Origin: Sipunculus nudus
Taxonomy: Eukaryota; Annelida; Sipuncula; Golfingiida; Sipunculidae
Reading direction: 5' to 3'
Assembly: GCA_026874595.1 (NCBI GenBank)
Contig: CM049310.1
Span: 39,561,558 to 39,625,557, forward strand
Length of the DNA: 64,000 nt
The position numbers were made by a program, and so were the translations under genes. This document shows positions 21,736 through 32,051 of the stretch, one piece after another; position 1 is the stretch's first letter; each line of letters opens with the position of its first letter. The notes beneath the pieces are model-generated. The model saw nothing but the letters and a program-made list of their open reading frames with translations. It had not been told where the DNA came from and did not search any database.

Positions 21736-22500
21736 CACTTTCTTGCCCCCTCCATCAACCCTCCTTAACTCACTCCCTCCCCTCTTCTCCTCGCCCCCTC
21801 CTTACCTAACTCCTTCTCTAAGCGCTCCCTCAATCTCCCTAGAACCCTTCTTCCCTGCCTCATCCGTCACCCATTCACTCATACTTTACTTGCTCTCTCG
21901 TTCTTTCTTTTCGCTCCCTCACTTTCTCGCTCTTTCTTCACTTATACCTCATTTTTAACTCTGTTGTTCTCTCATTCCCTCTCTCTTTCCATCTCCCTCT
22001 CTCCATCCGTCTCTTTTTCTCTCAGACCTCTTTTATTCATCTTTTGGCTCACTAGATAGCTCACACGCTTCCTCTTTCGATCGCTTCCGCTATCACTTAC
22101 TTCTCCCTCTTTCTTCCCTCACTCATTCACCTTATCCTTCCATCATTCACTCGATCGCTCCCGCTAATGTGACTCTGCCCCCCCCCCTCCACTTTCCCTT
22201 AACCCACACGTGCTTCTCAAGCACGTTCTCGTTTCCTCAGTCGGTCACCCTCTCGCCCCCTGCCTGACTTGCTCCCTCATCTCCCTCTTCTGCCACTCAC
22301 TCCTTCGCCCACTGACATATCCTCTCTGTCTCTGCAGCGTATTTCACACGCTCTTTACGTACCTGCCCCCCCCCCCCCCCCCCCCCCCGCTCCCTTATTT
22401 GTCACCTAACGCTCTGTTCATTCTGACCTGTTCCCGTTTTCACTAACATGGCCAGTCACCTCCCTCCCTCCTCCCGCCCCCCCCCCCCCCACACACACAC
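21736..22500. repeat. Degenerate pyrimidine-rich tail of array 1
   Basis: C/T-rich sequence with decayed CTCCCTC and TCGCTC words, including a C run of about 23 at 22,366-22,388 and another at 22,477-22,490. Open frames here are composition effects. The rest up to 22,680 has no supported feature. Confidence 0.7.
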
Positions 22501-22723
22501 GCATAATACTCCCTTCCTTGTTTACCTGCTTTATTCACTCACTGATACCAAGGAGCTGACAGAAGCTATCTATAAGCTCCTTGCTTATACAGTGCTCTCT
22601 GATGAAGGACTCACCTCGGGGATGTGGATTTGTGGATGTGGGGCCTCGACGGGATGGGTGGAATAAGGACTTATCTGTTAACGTATGTATGTTTTAAGTC
22701 TATAACATTAAACCATCAATCTG

Positions 22724-22729
22724 TTTATT
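22724..22729 (-). terminator. Possible poly(A) signal of the secreted peptide gene
   Basis: AATAAA on the minus strand, about 180 bases past the predicted stop at 22,911. Confidence 0.35.
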
Positions 22730-22910
22730 TAACAGGGACTTTAGGAAGATCAGACATAAACTGAACAAGTCAGTATGGACAAAAGTAAGAATATGAAATC
22801 CTTATATAATTTAAGGATTTGGGTGTGGAAATAAACGTTATCCCGCTCTAAAATTTTTCGATACACGTCCCCTTTCCATAAATCTCTAGATCCTACCCTT
22901 AACGCTGTCC

Positions 22911-23508
22911 TCAGTGTACTTTCATGTCGCATCCCCGCACCTGTATCGAAATCTGACAGGTTTTCTCCTCCCAGTTGATGAAAACTGTTTATTAATTATT
23001 ATTATAAGAGCTGTCATTATTGCGTACACACGAATACCCGGACGTCACATGTGGCATTTCGAGATTACGGGTATAGTAGTAATGATGACAATATTTATGA
23101 AATCTGAAAATAAGAGTATTTTGACTGATGTTACATACATATGTCATGTAGAATTATTTGAAAAAAATGTGATAAAGTGAGGGCTGAAGAAATGTAGTAA
23201 TTAGCCCAAACTACGAACCTATATGCTTTGAAAAATTCGTGCAAGACTGAAGAGCATCTGAATTCTCAGGTCCCTTGAGAAAAAAAGAACCAGAAGAACG
23301 TATCTGTGAAATTTGGCATAATGCTGTTCCGTTAGGGGAATATACAGAGAGGTGGCACACTCACAGACTTAGGAAACACAATGTCTTTAATTACCTGGGC
23401 TATACCTATAGTACTAATCCTTTTATCACACACCTGGGATGTTAACGAACCCAACACCTGGAACACAGCAACAATCGCTATTAATATTTTAAGTACAATA
23501 TACTTCAT
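22911..23508 (-). CDS. Predicted three-exon gene for a small secreted cysteine-containing peptide
   Basis: My model, with all phases agreeing. Exon 1 is 23,395-23,508 (38 codons, start MKYIVLKILIAIV, donor CAG|GTAATT). Exon 2 is 23,219-23,273 (18 codons plus one base, acceptor after CTTTTTTCTCAAG or similar, donor ATAG|GTTCG). Exon 3 is 22,911-22,984 (acceptor AATAAACAG, ends MKVH then TGA). Introns are 121 and 234 bases. The product has 80 residues: a strong signal peptide (about 1-24), then a short mature part with four cysteines at 27, 49, 66 and 75, two possible disulfides. I recognise no family. Exon 1 is conserved in two other blocks (45.1 and 50.1 kb), where the exons have decayed. The exon 3 acceptor has a weak pyrimidine tract, which is the weakest part of the model. 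Confidence 0.45.
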
Positions 23509-23509
23509 G

Positions 23510-24320
23510 GTAAAAAGCCTGGGACTGAGCACGAGCACAGCTCATTGGCAGCTCTTTACCGATTTGTTTCTTTTACAAAGATATGACCAAGTAATGGAAC
23601 AAAGATAATTGCGTGTGTCATTGAAGAACAGGATAAAGGAAATAAAGACAGGAATGTGAAAAATTAGTTTGATATAATAAAGGAAGTACAGAATCTTAAG
23701 GGCGAGCAGGGAAGTATGGATTGATGGATGGATGGATAAAAAAAAGAATGCATTTATACACATATTCATGTAAAAATCAGACAAATCGTTTTGTATCTTC
23801 TATGTAATTTTGTATGTATTCAAATTATTTCTTATTGAACGAGTAATTCCTATTAGGATCACCAAACAGAATCAAGTCAGTGTTTAGACTTATGTTCATA
23901 TCTAAACTTATAAAGGTGTTTATGTCTTTCTTGTTGATAAAGTGGGCAGTAATGGAAATAGTGGTGGATGTTGTCTGTTGAGCAGAAACAAAAAGCCTTA
24001 TAACATCACGGGCACAACACCATAACCTGTGTTAACTGGTCAAAACACGAGGGTAAACATTACAAAATTGAATTTATACCTGAAAAAGTAGGCTTGGCAT
24101 CATAATTTTGATCGTCATAGAATCAGTCCTATTTTGATCATTTTTTTTAATATTCTCTGTTCCTTTTCTTTCTTTTTTCTGGGTTTTTTTTCCTTTCATT
24201 TTTTTAAACTAACGATATCCGCATTGCCCAAAATATTCAGTAATTTAATACTTGCAATTAAACATGATGATAATTAATTTAATATATCACCTTAATCTTT
24301 GAAGTATATTAAGATAAAGG
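23510..24320. other. Duplicated non-coding segment
   Basis: Aligns with about 45,160-45,900 and 50,110-50,890. It includes a short GGAT-type run at about 23,718-23,738. It lies between the start of the peptide gene (minus) and the F4 promoter (plus), so it may hold the peptide gene promoter, but I see no clear TATA box. Confidence 0.5.
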
Positions 24321-24640
24321 ATAGTTTGAAAACAACAGAAAGTGAATTTGGACATCTTACCCCGTCACGCATCACTTCAGTCTAACCGATGGTGCCTCTT
24401 CATGTCGTATTTATTAACATCAAACATTGTTTGGTTCACACATGAAACCCCATTCCTCACAGTGGTCACGCCTGAATGGCGACGACAACTCCGCTCTCTT
24501 TGTTCTTTAAGGAGCAGTTAATGAGTTATCATCACACTCGGTTGTTTTTCTAGTGTTCTTTGAAACATCGCGTCCTCATTGGCTGTTTATTACAAACTCT
24601 TGCACTTCACAAGACGGCAGCCATCATATAAGAAAGGCCC
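24320..24640 (+). promoter_or_regulatory. Promoter of F4
   Basis: Carries CCGTCACGCATCACTTCAGT, the palindrome CAAACATTGTTTG (24,421-24,433), GGTCACGCCTGAATGGCG with CGACAAC (from 24,464), GTTAATGAGTTATCATCAC, GTTCTTTGAAACATCGCGTC, inverted CCAAT (ATTGG, 24,578-24,582) and ATATAAG at 24,626-24,632. The start of transcription is expected near 24,655, giving a 5-prime UTR of about 125 bases. Confidence 0.75.
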
Positions 24641-24780
24641 AGGTCATTCCTCTTCAGATGATCTCAGAAGCTCAAGATATACACCACGACAATACAGCAC
24701 AGTTGATATAACTTGCAACTACCAAAAGAACTACACTGTACAGTCATATCATTAGGAAATCGAGTGTTCAGTGTGATAAT

Positions 24781-25365
24781 ATGGCAGCTCTACTCATATC
24801 AAGTTGGTGCCATCGATTGCAGCAGACGACATCGGTCTCAAGGGATTACTTTCTCCAGGGTGACTTGCATTGTTACAATTCATACAGTTATGAAGATTAC
24901 GGTAGCGCCATGGGACATTTCTGTTACAGCCAATACGAATCCATGGTGAACCTCAAGATGATAGCACATACACAACAGATGACAGAACCCTCCGTGCCAT
25001 TAGACCAGCCGCTCTCTATCCAGGTCGGATCAGAGTATCACATAGATTACAGTAAATTCCCTGGACTTCTTGAAGAGGAGCGAGGACAGAGAGCGCCACA
25101 ACCAGCTCTTCTTGTGAAGATGGCAACGACAGAGGCGCAGCAGACGACAGACAGAGGCTGCCCTCTACCGGCAGATGGTAACATCACGCAGTCAACTTGC
25201 TGTTTGTCTCGGCAGAATCCTGAGTTCAGTGAGAATGAGAGTGGTTGCGATTCGTTGTCCTTGGAGGAAATTATCACACTCAGATCCTGGGAAGACTGTT
25301 TACCTGATATCAGTGTGGACTTGATGTGTGACCTGGACATAGGTCAGAACTATAGGGATTTATAA
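24781..25365 (+). CDS. F4, intact single-module YSKFPG family protein
   Basis: 194 residues from ATGGCAGCTCTACTC. Layout: N-terminal MAALLISSWCHRLQQTT; Tyr/Ser-rich stretch at 23-52 (CYNSYSYEDYGSAMG); conserved core at 71-103 with YHIDYSKFPGLLEEERG; Gln/Thr linker with EAQQTTDRGCPLP at 118-130; acidic amphipathic tail at 157-194 (SLSLEEIITLRSWEDCLPDI...YRDL). No signal peptide, membrane span or recognised domain, so a cytosolic or nuclear role is likely. The promoter is the best preserved in the window, and AATAAA and the GA microsatellite follow. It lacks the TGACGTCA octamer that most copies carry in the CDS. Function unknown to me. Confidence 0.85.
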   Translation: MAALLISSWCHRLQQTTSVSRDYFLQGDLHCYNSYSYEDYGSAMGHFCYSQYESMVNLKMIAHTQQMTEPSVPLDQPLSIQVGSEYHIDYSKFPGLLEEERGQRAPQPALLVKMATTEAQQTTDRGCPLPADGNITQSTCCLSRQNPEFSENESGCDSLSLEEIITLRSWEDCLPDISVDLMCDLDIGQNYRDL

Positions 25366-25519
25366 ACTGCTAAGAATTATTTATACGCAATGATAGCAGA
25401 TCTGTGATATTACCTGTGATATGTATAGACTGTTAATGTTTATGCCTGTACGTGTATATACATTTAATGTATATCATATATCTGTTGGTATTATTACCTG
25501 TTGATCATATATGTGATAA

Positions 25520-25525
25520 AATAAA
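25520..25525 (+). terminator. Poly(A) signal of F4
   Basis: AATAAA about 155 bases past the stop. F7 and F8, otherwise close relatives, have lost this hexamer at the matching position. Confidence 0.55.
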
Positions 25526-25607
25526 TGTATAATTTATACTACCCAGACTTTGTCTCTGTTTGTGTGTCAAAATTTCTGTATCAGATTTGCGCGCCCGTGT
25601 GTATGTT

Positions 25608-25610
<3 letters not shown>

Positions 25611-25665
<55 letters not shown>
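25611..25665. repeat. (GA)n microsatellite downstream of F4
   Basis: About 55 bases of GA dinucleotides, matching those after F7 and F8. Confidence 0.9.
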
Positions 25666-25669
<4 letters not shown>

Positions 25670-25799
25670 CGGATCCAGGATTTGATTAAAAGGAGACTAT
25701 TTCGAAATGTTAGGCGGCCGATCATTGGATGACCTGGGGATGAAAAGGGGCCATCTGGAATTTACCTTCCCAGTCTTTAAACAAACAATTATATTTTTT

Positions 25800-26040
25800 C
25801 TCAGTAACTCCAGTACATTATATTAAGCTAAGATGACCTTAAGTCAAATAAACTACATCGATCATTTTAAATCTGTCACGTCTTGCCGCTCGTCTATCCA
25901 TCCGTTAGACAACATTCATGTCCTTTGGCCTGTCAATCTAAAATTCAACATACATTTAGATCATAGAGATAGAATTATTAATTCTATCTACATGCCAAAA
26001 TATAGTGAAAGAAGTTTCAAATGAAGGTGGTGGCGAAGGA
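25800..26040 (+). repeat. Dispersed repeat, copy 1 (decayed head)
   Basis: Aligns with 47,430-47,680, 52,410-52,660 and more loosely 63,520-63,700. It has AAGCTAAGATGACC, TCTGTCACGTCTTGCCGCTC and GTCTATCCATCCGTTA, then TGTCAATCTAAAATTCAACA. The AGCTCAG...CTGAGCT head plus TCCGTC run resembles a repeat I associate with mollusc genomes. Confidence 0.55.
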
Positions 26041-26740
26041 ACAAACAAGTGCAAAAAGGGGACAGTGGTATTGTAACATAGCTCACACTGCGTTTACACA
26101 GAAAAAAACTTAATTCAACCACACTTGTATGTAAAACCTGTTAAAAATCTGTACTTCTACAGTACCGATTATTTCATTATTTCATGTAAAATATATTTGA
26201 CATATTAGAGCTTTTAAAATCTGGTCCCATAATAAATAATAATATATTTACCGTATAATTATTCCCCGTACTGTAACTGTATTATTCGATCCATTAAAAA
26301 GACCAATCACAAAGAATAAGCCAGTCTTATTGAAAATTTCCAACTGATAGGCAGGAAATGGTATAATAATCATTAAATACTAGCTAGATGTATGCTATTG
26401 CCTAGCGATCACCACTTATAACGGGGAGGGGGGGGGGGGGGTAATTAGTAATACAGGAAAGGGACATTTACTGTATAATAATGGACGAGGAACCACAATG
26501 CTCCCCGATCAAGTCCACACCTACAGTACAGGTACAATAGAGCCTTCATGATCAACCGGAACCAAACCATAATCCGTGTTATCTGGTCAATAACAAGGAA
26601 AGGGGGGTGGGGGCGGTCACAAGGACGCATTTACACCTCGGAAAGTAGACTGAGCATCCGGGAGAATACAGGACACACACAGTTCAATTTATTAATGTCC
26701 TTTAATTATGATTGATAACATTGAATCAGTCCTTTTTTTT
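26040..26740. other. No gene recognised (duplicated at 47.7 and 52.7 kb)
   Basis: Non-coding part of block A with a G run of about 17 at 26,425-26,442. It aligns with the segments after F7 and F8. Confidence 0.55.
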
Positions 26741-26744
26741 TAAT

Positions 26745-26925
26745 AACTTAGTGTAAGGCGTTAGTCTTTGAAATATACTAAGATGAAAGGTAGTTTGTTA
26801 TCAACATAAAATGAAGGTAGACTGCTTGACGGGTCACGCTTCAGTTCGGTCACACTGTAATTCTTTGATTATGTTATTATTCAACATCAAACACTGTTTA
26901 GCACCTAAGAGAATCCATAAATGTT
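26745..26925 (+). promoter_or_regulatory. Orphan distal upstream module
   Basis: Contains CTTTGAAATATACTAAGATG, GACGGGTCACGCTTCAGTTC and CATCAAACACTGTTTAGCAC, as in the family distal modules. No TATA/CCAAT part or plus-strand family CDS follows; the next gene, F5, is on the other strand. Copies of this orphan lie at 48,360-48,480 and 53,345-53,590. Confidence 0.55.
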
Positions 26926-27162
26926 TCTAACATGTCCTCATATTCTGAATATAAGATTAAGTTCTTATTATTTCCGAAGGTACAGAATGTTATTAAGTGC
27001 ATTTGGTTTTACTTGTCGGACTGTGTGAGAGTAATACTTAACAATATTATAGGTCATACATTACAAATGGCAATGTTAGGGTTCTAGTTTTGATAACATA
27101 AACTTGAAAACATGTGTTGCGGTTTCGCACTTACTTGCTCGCTCCCTCTATTCCCCCCCCCC

Positions 27163-27200
27163 CCCTCTCTCTCTCTCTCACACACACAAACACACACACA
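27163..27200. repeat. (CT)n(CA)n microsatellite downstream of F5
   Basis: A short C run, then CT and CA dinucleotides. On the F5 strand it lies after the poly(A) signal as a (GT)n(GA)n tract. Confidence 0.8.
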
Positions 27201-27271
27201 TACACTCATACAACAGAGGATCATTTAAAAACAACGATAAAAGGTATAATCCATATACTTATGTATATATG

Positions 27272-27277
27272 TTTATT
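27272..27277 (-). terminator. Poly(A) signal of F5
   Basis: AATAAA on the minus strand about 125 bases past the ancestral stop at 27,401. Confidence 0.45.
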
Positions 27278-27400
27278 ATATAAATCACAACAGTCAGTAA
27301 TAAAAAATAAATAAATAAAAAATCTGATGTACCTCATATATGTATTTATCACAGAATAAAAAGTGAAATATCACAGTTTGGCGGCCAATGTTTAAAGTTA

Positions 27401-27979
27401 TCAACTGCACATGTCTCTCTGAGACAGACCAAAGTCCAGGTCACAGATCAGGTTCCCACTGATATCAGGTAATCAGTCCTCCCATGATCTAAGTGTGATG
27501 ATTTCTTCCAAAGACAACGGACTATCACCGAAGGACGGGTTTGGTTGAGACGAACAGCAGTTGAACTGTGTGGTATTCTCATCTATCGGTAGAGGGCAGC
27601 CTTTGTCTGTCGTCTGCTGCGCTTCTGTCATTGCCATCTTCACAAGTAGAGCTGACTGTGGCGCGCTCTGTCCTCTCTCCTCTTCAAGAAGTCCAGGGAA
27701 TTTACTGTAATCTATGTGATACTCTGATCCGACCTGGACAGAGAGCGGCTGGTCGACCGGCACGGAGGGTTCTGTCGTCTGCTCTGTGTGTGACGTCATC
27801 TTGAGTTTCACCATGGACTCGTATGGGCTGTAACAGCAGAGGGCCATGTTTTCTGTATAATAGTCATAACTGTATGAACTGTGGCATCGCGAATAACCCT
27901 GAGGAGAAAAATCCCGTGAGAAAGAATTCGTCTGCTGTACTGGATAGCACCAACTTGACATGAATAGAGCTGCCATCAT
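27401..27979 (-). pseudogene. F5, YSKFPG family copy with a premature stop
   Basis: Open from the ATG at 27,979 (MMAALFMSSWCYPVQQ) for 168 codons, ending right after SLEEIITLRSWED at 27,473. The next family codon, TGT for Cys in EDCLPDIS, is TGA here. The remaining tail (LPDIS...SQRDMC) stays in the same frame to a stop at 27,401. Loss of the last 24 or so residues removes half of the acidic tail, so it is either a pseudogene or a shortened protein. Readthrough or selenocysteine at this Cys-to-TGA codon is possible in principle, but I see no support for it. The promoter is diverged. Confidence 0.75.
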
Positions 27980-28104
27980 TATTTTTCGATATCTATGCCT
28001 CGGTGATATGACTTTAGATGTTCAGACTTTGGTAGTGTATCCATCTTGTGCACTATTGTTGGTATCTCTCTTGCGTGCGTATCTCTCTCGGTGTCCTGAG
28101 ATCA

Positions 28105-28480
28105 CCTGTTAAGTGTGGGAAACCTCCGTAATTTATATTGAAAATGGAGGTAAATATTTGTTACGTCAGGATCCTGGACACAAAGAACAGTGTATCCAAG
28201 GACACTGACCACACAACGTAACCTGGGTTAACTGCATGGGTTTAAAAGAACAAACCACCACGGCTTGTTCACTGTTGGATCGTCGGGTATTCCTTTTTTA
28301 TTCCCCAACATTGTTTGAAGATAATTAATCACACGCCCCTGGCCCCCCAGTTTGACACAAATACAACGTGACCAATCAAGCGCCACATGCATCGTGCACT
28401 TCCTTTTGTTTGCTCACCAACCACGCTTGTACTAACTATACTTCAAAGAAGAGTCAGGTATACCGCATTACATTAATAGG
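28105..28480 (-). promoter_or_regulatory. Diverged promoter of F5
   Basis: On the minus strand TATAAA lies at 28,132-28,137, about 150 bases before the ATG, the family distance. Further upstream are a CCCCAACATTGTTTGAAGAT palindrome relic next to AATTAATCA, a GACCAATCA box and ACTTCAAAGAAGAGTC, a loose match to the family distal module. Confidence 0.5.
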
Positions 28481-28783
28481 ATTGAACTAGTGCTATTGAT
28501 CAATCACAGTTGTTAGTACACGGAGTGAGGGTGTTATGGCAATTACTGAATAAAGCACTGTTTGGTTAAGTTAGATTACAAGATGAAATATTTTAGTTTT
28601 ACGAACTTCAAACACTCTCTACAACACTGCACTCGCTTGCAATTGGTCCCGAAATTTGTTACATTTATATTTGGTGCTCTTAGCATGGATGCCACGCGGA
28701 CCATCTGCGGGATACCATGTTTGATGTGGGTGAGTGGATCAGTGTTTATTTAGTTATTCTTAATGAAACAAGTTTATACAGTG

Positions 28784-28785
<2 letters not shown>
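28480..28785. other. No gene recognised
   Basis: Unique-looking sequence between the F5 promoter and the TA repeat. A short frame at 28,562-28,753 is unsupported. Confidence 0.45.
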
Positions 28786-28786
<1 letters not shown>

Positions 28787-28844
<58 letters not shown>

Positions 28845-28852
28845 TATATATG
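28787..28852. repeat. (TA)n microsatellite with TACA interruptions
   Basis: About 65 bases of mostly TA dinucleotides, close beyond the 3-prime end of the minus-strand LINE fragment, where such runs often sit. Confidence 0.85.
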
Positions 28853-28879
28853 TATGGATATATGAGTTGTATGTATGTA

Positions 28880-29681
28880 TGCATTATTATTCTTTTGATT
28901 ACACCATATTTATAAAGCACTCTTTTCACCCAAAGAGTTCTTAAGTGCTTTAAAATGTACATTTCAAATAAAATAATAAACAAAACATATATAGCTGATT
29001 TTCAAAATACTGATTGTACAATGACTAAATTTTATGCAGTATAGAATAATTAAACATAAAAAGTTAAAAAAAAACTTAAGATTAGAGGAGGGTGAATAAT
29101 ACGACTAGGATATAAAAAGACTGGTAGAGGTAAAAAATAAAAATCGTTAAAAAATATATATAGATTCACATGCCCGAGCTATAAATCATTGCAGATAATG
29201 TGTAGGTTCAAAGTGGACCTTTAAAAAATAAGTTTTAATTAGCTTCTTGAAACCAGAAAGTTTTTTTTTTATTTCTGTGATGCTCCTTGGACGTTTGTTC
29301 CACTGGTGCAGCATAACTGAAACAACGTTCTCCATAGGTTGTGGTCCGTATTTTTGGTTTTGCCAATGTTAAACATTTTTCTGACCGAAGTGATCTAGCT
29401 GGCCTATATATATATCTAACATGTCTCTGATGACTGACCATTCAGGGCATTATAAGTATTAAACATAGTTTGTTTTTTCTTCTGTTATGTATAGGGAGCC
29501 AGTGTAATTCTGCTAAAACGAGGGTTATATGACAGTGACGTGATGTTCTTGTGACTAGACGTGCTGCTGTGTTTTGAACTCTTTGTAATTTATCAATCTG
29601 AAAACTAGACAACCCTTTTTTTATTCTCATAACATAAAAATTACAGCAAATACAAATTACAAGACAATTACAAAGACACAA
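28880..29681 (-). mobile_element. 3-prime fragment of an L2/CR1-type LINE
   Basis: On the minus strand the end of a reverse transcriptase ORF is readable in two pieces. The first (29,442-29,681) has FQIDKLQRVQNTAARLVTRT and AELHWLPI. The second (29,235-29,441) has SLRSEKCLTLAKPKIRTTTY and GERCFSYAAP, after which a frameshift breaks the usual LWNxLP. Both are hallmark C-terminal segments of L2/CR1-like elements. The 3-prime tail near 28,900-28,950 (AAGAACTCTTTGGGTGAAAA and GTGCTTTATAAAT) resembles the conserved stem-loop tail of L2-type elements. Old and inactive. Confidence 0.8.
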
Positions 29682-29689
29682 AACACATA

Positions 29690-30340
29690 TACAAAGACGT
29701 GTTGTTTAAATGTGATTTTACAAACATAACGTTTTGTGGTCGGTTGTCCATTCCGTCTGATGAAGACGCGCACCAGCGAAGCTGCCCGCCAGGTGGTAGG
29801 TCAGCCCTGTCCCTCTACACTACGAGATGCAGTGAGACAGCAAGCCACCCTAGTAAACAGCAATGCCGAGCAAGTCTCAGAAAGCCTGGGTGGAGTAATT
29901 TACAAAAACATAAAATGCATGTGTATATACATTCAGATAAAACTATATAATTAAAATCAGATCTTCTCATCTGATTCTAAAGGTACATGAGCTATTTTTC
30001 CGACACAAAAGGTATTATAAAGATAAACAACCTGAACGTATAAACAAGATCAGACACCATTCACCCATGGCCCATTCACCCTTACTTATATAAGGAAATC
30101 TTCAGTCAGAAATTTTCAAAACATCAACTATTTCACACCATTTCTTTAAATGTTTATAAAATATTCCTTTGCTATTTGCAATGTATCTGTCAACCCTTTC
30201 TATATCTCTTTACCTGCTTTTAAACACTACAAACAAGGAAGAACCATTTTCCTCTCTTTGCTTGTAGAGGACATATTTATACAGTAACAGAATCTGATTT
30301 TGCAGCCTGTTTTTATCAACAAGCGTGATACCATACAATA
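29690..30340. other. No gene recognised
   Basis: A stretch at about 29,740-29,925 has higher GC and reads as open in two overlapping frames (for example RTSEAARQVVGQPC), possibly an old coding or transposon piece. I cannot assign it. Confidence 0.35.
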
Positions 30341-30344
30341 TTTC

Positions 30345-30500
30345 CCCCTCTTAAGTGGATTATGGTGGTCTCCATCATATTGTAAGGACAATTTTTCCTA
30401 AACTCTGGGTGACGGTTCGTTCAGTGGATCAGGGATGTCCAGGTGCCTGAATACAAACATAATACTGTGGTTCCTGAAACATTATAGTTCTCTGAATATT
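30345..30500 (-). pseudogene. Decayed copy of the 13.2-kb coding fragment
   Basis: About 90 percent alike to 13,300-13,475 by eye, but it lacks the segment coding RPQFIIP and has a stop soon after. It marks the left end of block B copy 2. Confidence 0.4.
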
Positions 30501-30599
30501 CATTTGCATTTTTATTTTGTATAATTATTGCTATTCATTTTTAGTATATATTTTATTAAGGCCAGTTTGTTCAGCCCGTGTTGATCTTAAATTGGGAGG

Positions 30600-31075
30600 C
30601 AGTTAGGGAGCGAGAAGGTAAATAAGTGAGGGAGCTAAGTGCGAATGAGTGAGGATACGAGAAAGAGAGTGAGGGAATGAGAGAAGGAAGGGGAGAGCGT
30701 GAGGGATAAATTGATGATGGAAGTTTGGGACCAAGAGGGTAAATTAGGAAGGGCAGATAAAGAGTAGAGCGAATGAATGGGAATGAGCGAAGAGAAGGAG
30801 TGAGGCAGAGTGTTAGAAAGAATGGGGGGGGGGGGGACTGAAGGGACGGATAAAGAGTGAGTTGGATGGAGGGGTAAGGGTGAGAGTGGAGGATTGAGAA
30901 TATGGACTGAGGGAGAGTCGGAAGAAAAGTTTAGGGGGAAACGAGTGAGGAGAGGGAGAGCGAGGGGGGGGGGGGGGTAAGCGCGCGAATGGAGGGGAAA
31001 CGGAGGACGTGAGGTTGACAGAAAGAGAGGTTGAGGGAGCGAGTGATGGAGAAAGGGATCGAATGAAAAAAGTGA
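30600..31075. repeat. Degenerate purine-rich repeat, second copy
   Basis: Homologous to 13,555-14,165 but shorter. G/A-rich on the plus strand with G runs at about 30,825-30,836 and 30,965-30,977. Confidence 0.75.
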
Positions 31076-31599
31076 TGCTGCCTGATAATTCCTAATGATC
31101 CGCTTCTTTAGTCTTCTCAATACATTAAACTAAATTAATATGAATAATAAGATTTAGACGAGAATTTCAGTGGTTTTAATTAAATATGTATGTTTTAGAA
31201 TTCATAACTGAAATAAAATTAAAACCGGTTTTCCTTTGTACAATATATTTATCCAATTTTCATCATCAATTTGACCGCAAGCTAAAGAATCAGGTCCACA
31301 TGACTGTTACATTATCATATTTATTATAACTTTAAGATTACAATATATTTTCTTTCTTACAAAAAAAGCTATAAAGTTTTGCAAGTTTATTAAACAGTCT
31401 CAATTTATCCACATGAATCAAAACACGATGTGAAAATATAAATTACTCCCTGTGTTTTACTCAGGAAATAACAAAAAGACAAACCCTGCTTATGAATGAG
31501 ATTGTAAACATGGAATCAGTCCTTCTACAGTAATACCAAAGTTTATTGTATTAATCTATGATGTAAGTTGAGATGAAAGGAGGTTTGCAAACAACAAAA

Positions 31600-31905
31600 A
31601 GTACAGGCAGACAGCTTTCCGGGTCACGCTTCAGTTCTGATAAACCATAATTTCCTGGTTAGGTTAATAATTAACAACAAACGATGTTTGGTACATGCAA
31701 GAAACCACCAGTCCTCACAGCAGAGAAGCCATGGTCACGCCTGAATGGCGACGACAACACCCTCTCCCTTTGTTCTTTTAATAGCCGTTAATGAGTTATC
31801 AGCACACTCTGTTGTTTGTCCAGTGTTCTTTGAAATAACGCGTCCTCAGGGGCTGGATGTGACAATCTCTGAGCACATCACAAGACAAGGTCATCATATA
31901 AGGAT
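31600..31905 (+). promoter_or_regulatory. Promoter of F6
   Basis: GGGTCACGCTTCAGTTCTG, a one-mismatch palindrome (CAAACGATGTTTG), CATGGTCACGCCTGAATGGC, GTTAATGAGTTATCAGCAC, GTGTTCTTTGAAATAACGCG, a decayed CCAAT position (CAGGGGC) and ATATAAG at 31,896-31,902. Confidence 0.7.
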
Positions 31906-32051
31906 AATCCACGTCACTGCTTAACAGATGATCTCAGAACCTCAAAGCATTCACAGCGATAATTCTGCAGAGTGGATATAGTAAAACATTCAGAGTCGGA
32001 ATTACATTCCACAGTAATTGCACTGAATGATCGAGTGTAATAGGTGATAAT

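Noticed and set aside
17979-21768. Overlapping 184- to 432-codon frames in array 1
   Set aside because: Same cause as in array 2; repeat by-products.
25047-25340. Antisense frames over F4, F7 and F8 (MSRSxIKSTLISGKQSSQDL...)
   Set aside because: Shadows of the conserved sense CDS; their similarity follows from sense-strand conservation.
27473-27500. Selenocysteine decoding of the in-frame TGA in F5
   Set aside because: A Cys-to-TGA change is suggestive, but I recognised no SECIS-like element in the short 3-prime flank and relatives use TGT; a plain nonsense mutation is simpler.
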